Assembly (NCBI RefSeq): GCF_003369915.1
Contig: NC_046674.1
Span: 29,887,657-29,951,656 of the forward strand
Direction of reading: 5' to 3'
DNA: 64,000 nucleotides
From: Drosophila miranda
Lineage: Eukaryota > Arthropoda > Insecta > Diptera > Drosophilidae
The notes under the pieces are model-generated. The model was not told the DNA's origin. It searched no databases and saw only the letters and a list, made by a program, of their open reading frames with translations. This document shows positions 59,401-64,000 of the stretch, in pieces; position 1 is the first letter of the stretch; every line of letters starts with the position of its first letter. The position numbers and the translations under genes are program-made.

Positions 59401-59711
59401 CCATTGGCGAAGCTGGTGTCAACCTCTGGCAGGGCCTCTGCCAGCACCTCCGATGCTGTTGTGGTGACCTCCAGGGCAATACGGGCCACCTGTGTGACCC
59501 GGTCGATGAGATAGGAAGGTGCCAGCTCCGCTGCGGCTGTGGTGGGCGATTCGGTTGTCATTAGCGAAGATGTGGTGGGCTCCGGCATGGAGTTGGATGC
59601 AGCAGCAGCAGCAGCCGATGATAATGACACGCCGGTGAGGCGCATCAAGCGGGCGAAAAAGTGAGTGGCGACACCGCCGCCGGTGTCGTCGGTACTTGGC
59701 TGATCTGTCAT
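53477..59711 (-). CDS. Pdfr: Pigment-dispersing factor receptor, class B GPCR
   Basis: This receptor for the circadian neuropeptide PDF couples to cAMP in clock neurons. Coding exons: 59711-59306, 58286-58176, 55468-55305, 55233-54964, 54909-54613, 54542-54279, 54094-53922 and 53849-53477, all in phase, giving 685 residues. The N-terminus is Ala/Thr/Ser-rich with N-glycosylation sites. The hormone-binding domain (about 130-225) has NCSAIF, YCNFTWDTLTCWPP and ELDGRWG with the paired cysteines. Seven membrane spans run from about residue 238 to 500 (EIVGLCLSLLALLVSLVIFCSF, MFMWMFIEGLYLHNMV, FQGFFIALIYCFLNGEV). The tail ends RVPSTSSVPPESVVFELSEQ as in D. melanogaster. A splice acceptor (TTTCACAG, near 59738) sits just upstream of the ATG, so a non-coding exon lies further right. 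Confidence 0.96.
55587..56719 (+). mobile_element. DINE-1/INE-1 element, near full length
   Basis: Nearly identical to the copy at 499-1576, including the ATACCCGATACTCAAAATGA start, three internal modules and the GAGTTGC...GCAACTC hairpin followed by ACAACGTTCCCCCTCGTTAC. It differs by a longer GTCC microsatellite. It lies in Pdfr intron 2, antisense to the gene. Confidence 0.88.
55733..55796 (+). repeat. (GTCC)n microsatellite within DINE-1
   Basis: A run of GTCC/GTCT tetranucleotides, longer than the corresponding tract at 640-690 in the other full-length copy. Length variation of this tract is a known property of the family. Confidence 0.85.
58408..58839 (-). CDS. Unrecognised 143-residue ORF nested in Pdfr intron 1 (same strand)
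   Basis: This is an intact frame from ATG at 58839 with diverse composition, not low complexity: MTKWVTIWIPKTGNR, NINFHCAVNLMPIERWSQPY, a charged middle (STVEKHMKKANEDHRVCKR), and a C-terminal part (YRLPYIDLGTRIQLSVNEFE, LKADKLKELLGIL) that looks like strand plus helix. There is no signal peptide or membrane span. It lies wholly within the 1019-base first coding intron of Pdfr (59305-58287) and ends 122 bases before the next exon. It could be a small independent gene or part of an alternative Pdfr transcript. No family is recognised. Confidence 0.5.
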   Translation of the reverse strand: MTKWVTIWIPKTGNRKVNINFHCAVNLMPIERWSQPYSMLAKQSTVEKHMKKANEDHRVCKRSTSTPPNEQQIVCDENDMFALKERYAIGVSYRLPYIDLGTRIQLSVNEFELSHVDYKLKADKLKELLGILSLWGRSFVSIK

Positions 59712-60349
59712 ATCGCCGCAGACAGTATACCTGCCGCTGTGAAAGAAAAAGAATGATGGAAGTAAATTAGATTAAAGTCCAAATATAAAGTCTATAAGTA
59801 TAACTGAGAAGAAGCCGCTCTCCTTTTGTGATGCATGTCCAAAGAAATTGCAATTTTCCCCCCCCCTCAGACGGAGGTGCACGACCCCCACAGTAGAGAT
59901 TTAATTGAAAGCTTATCAAACAATGCAGGAGCCATAAGGTGGTACCAGACAGTGGATGGTACCGAGAAGAGACACCGTCACTGGCTTTTGATTAAGTCCA
60001 GCCCACGCTCACGCCCGGGCATTGCCATCGCCAGTCCGTGATGATTGCCTACAAATAAATACTACTCATGCCTGACTCGTATCATATGGGATGGATTGCA
60101 GTTTCTGTTTCCTCCAAGTCGAGTATTTATAGCTAGTGAAAACATCCTCCTGCACTCACACAGACACACAGCACACATCCCATTGCATAGGGAGGAGCTT
60201 GACGGGATTATGATTGGCAAATGGCCAGGCCAACGGCCTGGATTTCATTGAGCTCTGAAAGCTGTTCTGCATAATCGAAAGGAATCTGTGCTATCCATGT
60301 ATAAATTTCTTCGCAGCACTAAAGCTTTGTATACATACAGTAACCTAAA
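59712..60349. other. Upstream of the Pdfr first coding exon
   Basis: The first 30 bases include the acceptor for the first coding exon of Pdfr. The rest is an intron or 5' region without recognised features. Confidence 0.4.
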
Positions 60350-60600
60350 GGAGTCGGAATATCGTTAACGAAATAGGGGTATATTAGTTGTGTGTGGATA
60401 TGGATGTGTGTAACCCCCAAAAGGAAACGTTTCCGACTCCATAAGGTATATTTATTTTAGATCAGCATCAATAGCCGAGGCAATATAGCCATGTCTGTCT
60501 ATCCGTCCGTCTTGACTATCGCCTAGATTTCAGGGACTATAAGAGCTAGAGCAACCAAATTTGGTATACAGAGTCCACTGATATCACACTGTTAGGGTGG
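60350..60600 (+). mobile_element. DINE-1 5' fragment
   Basis: A degraded 'ggggtatattagttgtgtgtgg', 'gatcagcatcaatagccga' signature and 'tcagggactataagagctagagcaaccaaatttggtat' module, then loss of similarity at about 60600. Confidence 0.7.
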
Positions 60601-60792
60601 GATGGCATTTATACACACTAAAACTGCTGCCCAACACAAAACAGTGACATTTCATTGGGTCAAAGGGAACAAAAAAACTTTGTGAAATTGAGCAGCGGTA
60701 AGTTAATAAAAATAAATCGTAGTTTCTACTCCAGTCGCGACACAGTTAGGCAATATTTTGTATTTCAATATCTTTAAGTACTAGAAAAAGTG

Positions 60793-61122
60793 TTAAAATT
60801 TGTGTGTAAGCAATCCTAAAGCTTTTTCAACAGTGACGGTGTAGAGGTCTCGTTTATCCTGCATTTCCGCACTTGCAGCTGAATATAAGATTTTTCCCGA
60901 AAGAGTCAATACTGTCTCGGGGCGCATTACTGGGTGCCATTCAAGTCTATCTGCGATATGCAATGGTGTGAGCGGAGCACGCTGTGGCATTTTGCTCAGA
61001 TCTCCCGAAGTGCCTTTAAGTGCAAATTTCACATAATGTCTTAGGAATTCAACTTTGGATGTTGACAAATGCAGTTGCAGTCTAAAGTGACCCTTGCAAG
61101 CCAATCTTCTAATCATTAACAT
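60793..61122 (-). CDS. Small ORF, 109 residues, with mitochondrial-type N-terminus
   Basis: It starts MLMIRRLACKGHFRLQLHLS, a basic amphipathic-looking segment without acidic residues, as in mitochondrial presequences. HYVKFALKGTSGDLSKMPQR and APLTPLHIADRLEWHPVMRP follow, then a helical end. No family is recognised. A diverged copy lies about 0.9 kb to the right in the same orientation (61755-61965), where the frame differs. This could be a young or fast-evolving gene, or a repeat family with an incidental frame. No splice sites are needed. Confidence 0.35.
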   Translation of the reverse strand: MLMIRRLACKGHFRLQLHLSTSKVEFLRHYVKFALKGTSGDLSKMPQRAPLTPLHIADRLEWHPVMRPETVLTLSGKILYSAASAEMQDKRDLYTVTVEKALGLLTHKF

Positions 61123-61754
61123 AATGGGTGTATGACATTTGGCTTTGCTTTGACACTACCAACAGTCAAACAGATTTTAATGGTAGCAACCTTACACGGA
61201 ACGGTGCCAATGCATATATGTACATATGTACATACGCATGTATGAAGGAACGAAGGAACGTCTTAAAAATACTCTCCAAGAAGATGAGTGCAAGTCTTAA
61301 AACGTTTAAACATATCTCTGAAACATATTTATCTCTTTGCTATAGCTGGATACAAAAATATCCCATTAGATGAGAGGAAATGTCTGCAATGTAGACGATT
61401 CCTTGATTCGATATTTAGGGTGGCTGAAAAATCTCTTAAGTGGGCCAATTCGAGAGAGCTTAGATTGTGGTAGTAGAGTACAGTCTGAATTTGGAGGTTG
61501 GCTTTACAAAAATTCACAAAAAACTCCCAGCCAGAAAATGCGTTTTAACAACTCAGAATTTATCTTATTTCATTTCTTTTTTCCGAACCTTTCGATCAGT
61601 TGATTTGAAATGATCTGTTGGGAAAACTTTTGTGTCCTCTTCTCGTACAATTTTGTCAATTTAAGAGCCTGAAAAACTCTTAATTTCTTTATACATATAC
61701 ATTACATATTCTGGCAATCGTCAAGATTTATACAACAAAAATGGTTTATCTGGA

Positions 61755-61965
61755 ATTTCAGCATTTTCAGCTGAAAGTATGTTTTTTCCCGAAAGAGTCG
61801 CATTTCTTGCCCCCTTACATGCACCATATTATCCCTCTGCCACGTGCCACATTGCAGGGGCGGGCGGAGTACCCTGTCGCCTTTTGCTAAGCTTTCCCGA
61901 AATGCCTTTGAGTGCATTTGATATAATTTCATAAGAATTTCAATTTTGAAGCGCATATATGAGTA
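61755..61965 (-). pseudogene. Diverged tandem copy of the 60793 ORF region
   Basis: Nucleotide similarity to 60850-61065 is visible by eye. Both share 'cccgaaagagtc', then 'gcaaa..gcatt' segments and 'cccgaaatgccttt' versus 'cccgaagtgccttt', in the same order and orientation. The reading frame of the first copy is not kept, because several indels occur. Confidence 0.4.
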
Positions 61966-62160
61966 TGAGGTACTGGTACTCGCACAGTCCTCCCCTGCGT
62001 GGATGTTTCTCCCCTGCGTGTGTCTTGGGCACAGCCAAAGGTACCAGCAACATTCCATGTGCCCGAAATCCTTGGACAGATGTTGCATAAGGTTGCAAGG
62101 GCGATTTTCTATGGACATCGAATACATCGACAGCATTGAATGCGGAAGTGATTGCAATTA

Positions 62161-64000
62161 AGCTTAATAATTTCAAAAACCTCTCCCCCGAATCTCAAAA
62201 GTCTCAAAAGTAGAAAAAACCTCCGACTGTGGGCCCCCTTGTCATTGGCCGTGTCCTGAGACCACAGTCCTATGTTGCACGTTTCACCGTCCCCAGACGA
62301 GTCGGACCTGATTTGGGTCACTGTGCAGCCTCTGGTGCCGCGGCTTGAGTGGGTGGATGGAAAGGGAAGGCCTTTGAAGAGCTGTCAAGGCAAAACTCTA
62401 TTAAATACTTTGATAGTTTAAGGCAGAAACCGCAAAAATCTGCAATGAAAAAATATACGAAAATGAGCAAACTAAAACTAAAGCGGAAGCTTATATATAT
62501 AGCTTATAGAAAAGAGTCTTTATAGGACAGACTCGAGTCGCATGTGGTTAAGAAATCCTTTGGAATCTCATAGGAATCTCTTTTTTTCGAGTGCACAACC
62601 CTTCTTTTGGGGACTCTCCCACAAAAATTCCCACCAGCATTTGACTAAGGCGTTGGGGCATGGCGTGCTGTTCACGTCTTTGGTATAATTATAGTGCGCA
62701 TAAAAAGAGAAAGAGAATCAAGGAAAAATAATCTCAAGAGCTCTATTCATAAAGGGCGAAATGCATAGAACGGGCCAATGCCCCTAGACAAGAGGGTGGG
62801 AATTGGGCTTGGTGTTCGGTGTCAGGAGGGGGTAGGAGAGTAGGCTGCTGCCGCTGCGGCATTTGGAAAGTTTTTCGCGCTATTTGACAATGCTGGTACC
62901 CTCCCTGGTGGCCCCCTTTTACTGCAGCTTTTTGGCCAACAGCACAGGGCAAACAGTTGAATGGCAGAGCAGCAGCCACATGTGTGGCCTGACAGTGCAG
63001 AACATTGGTATCAGGACATATGGGATCTTAATAACATTAAGAAAATATCGAATTATCAACCGGAGCACTATAGGAGCTCTTCCAGCGTGGCTCACTCTTC
63101 AGTATCTTTCTCGTTCCTAATGTGTCTTGGTCGGGAGGGTTTCATCAAAAGTTAAAGCATCATTTCATTTTCGTTTTAAACTCATAGATGGTGCTTTTGT
63201 ATACGGCCTTATAGCTTCAAAACGCACTGTGTTAACGTTAGTTAGTCGCTAAACTAAAGGATATGCCAATTGAAAGTTTTTCCAAGTTTTACCAAACCAG
63301 GACTAGATTGCTGCTTTAAAGAAGGGCCCTGCCCGGGTTATATCAACCTTTTCGTTGCTCCCCGAAAAATCGTTAGGACAGAACCAAAGACAGAACATGT
63401 CCTTTTGGGTGGATGTGGGTGGAATTTTCCTTTTGTAGCCGCAGGACATTTGCCGCTTGGCTGCAGCAAGCAGCCACTGGAGCTGCAGCTGCTTATACAA
63501 TTTGTGGCATTGAATTTGCCAGTGCCACTGGTTGCAGTCTAACAGTAGCCAGGAGCAAACGAGGATGCACCGAGCATTTTTCGACGGGTGGGTTCGCTCT
63601 GGTGTTTTGTTTTGCTTTGGGGGTCTCGTGAATGTCTTATAATTGAATAAATGAATAGCTCTGAGCTGCAGTGAAGATGGGGATGGATGAATGTAAGTAT
63701 TCACCAAGTACGATTATTGTACGATTTTCAATGGAGGTCTCTCGTCGCACGCCTCACTGAATGCACTGTTGACCCATTCACCCATTCAAATCCATTCTGA
63801 CAGGCCCAACAGATTTTGACAGCTACTCAAGCTGCGGTGTTTTGTATCCCTGTATTCTTTTGTCTCCCCCTCACAATATTTCATTTAAACACAGAGAGTG
63901 TCCTGCTGTCTGCCTGGTTTTGCTTCTGCTTCTGGCTCAGTATCCTGTCTGGCTGGTGTAAATGTTGCATTACTGATTACGCTGCTGTTGTGCAATTTGC
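62161..64000. other. Right-edge stretch, no gene recognised
   Basis: Short ORFs at 62743-63707 lack motifs or are low complexity. This may be the 5' region or an upstream intron of Pdfr, given the splice acceptor before its first coding exon. No transposon signature is recognised. Confidence 0.35.

Noticed and set aside
63270-63707. ORFs of 90-134 residues on both strands near the right edge
   Set aside because: The composition reflects Leu/Gln-rich simple sequence around ctgcagctg repeats, and no motif or splice support was found.

Overview
The window is eukaryotic and almost certainly comes from the X chromosome (Muller element A) of an obscura-group Drosophila. Genes are split by short GT-AG introns. 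The strongest matches are orthologues of Drosophila mei-9, Pf1/PHF12 and Pdfr. Dispersed DINE-1/INE-1 sequences and a LOA-clade LINE of the kind described in D. subobscura and D. miranda (bilbo, TRIM) point to that group. Assignments rest on protein recognition from memory; no search was run.

Layout. Bases 1-12.5 kb are a gene-poor segmental duplication: three blocks A-B-C (about 457-2690, 2816-3335, 5946-7047) recur in the same order and orientation as A'-B'-C' (about 7751-8890, 10572-11086, 11387-12523), with DINE-1 copies and unique filler between them. At 12.9-13.65 kb is an intact unrecognised 235-residue ORF (minus). A nearly full-length 5.5 kb LINE with a perfect 13 bp target duplication (13786-19289) lies 136 bp upstream of its start codon. 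From 19.3 to 23.7 kb I recognise no gene.

From 23.7 to 43.4 kb is a compact block, from left to right: mei-9 (XPF nuclease, minus, with a 4.0 kb intron full of transposon relics), a protein-only mitochondrial RNase P (plus), an unrecognised 298-residue gene (minus), a UMA-domain ESCRT-I-type gene (minus), Pf1/PHF12 (plus), a ZAD C2H2 zinc-finger gene (minus), a GUCD1-like papain-fold gene (plus) and an arylalkylamine N-acetyltransferase-like gene (minus). Several of these are divergent pairs sharing intergenic promoters of 250-410 bp, some with DRE (TATCGATA) or Ohler motif 1 sequences.

From 47.4 kb rightward the density is lower: V-ATPase subunit D (plus, 47469-48389), a long AT-rich intergenic stretch with DINE-1 sequence and a degenerate tandem repeat, then Pdfr, the PDF neuropeptide receptor of the circadian system (minus, 59711-53477, eight coding exons), which contains a DINE-1 copy in intron 2 and an uncharacterised 143-residue ORF in intron 1. 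The last 4 kb holds a small ORF with a mitochondrial-type N-terminus and a decayed tandem copy of it.

The genes are mostly independent housekeeping genes (DNA repair, mitochondrial tRNA processing, chromatin, sorting, proton pumping) plus one signalling receptor. I found no operon-like system, CRISPR array or clearly new multi-gene system. The most unusual items are the duplicated two-finger module in the ZAD gene, the in-frame 90 nt intron of Pf1, the LINE poised to read into a host gene, the nested ORF in Pdfr, and the duplication with a natural empty site for DINE-1.
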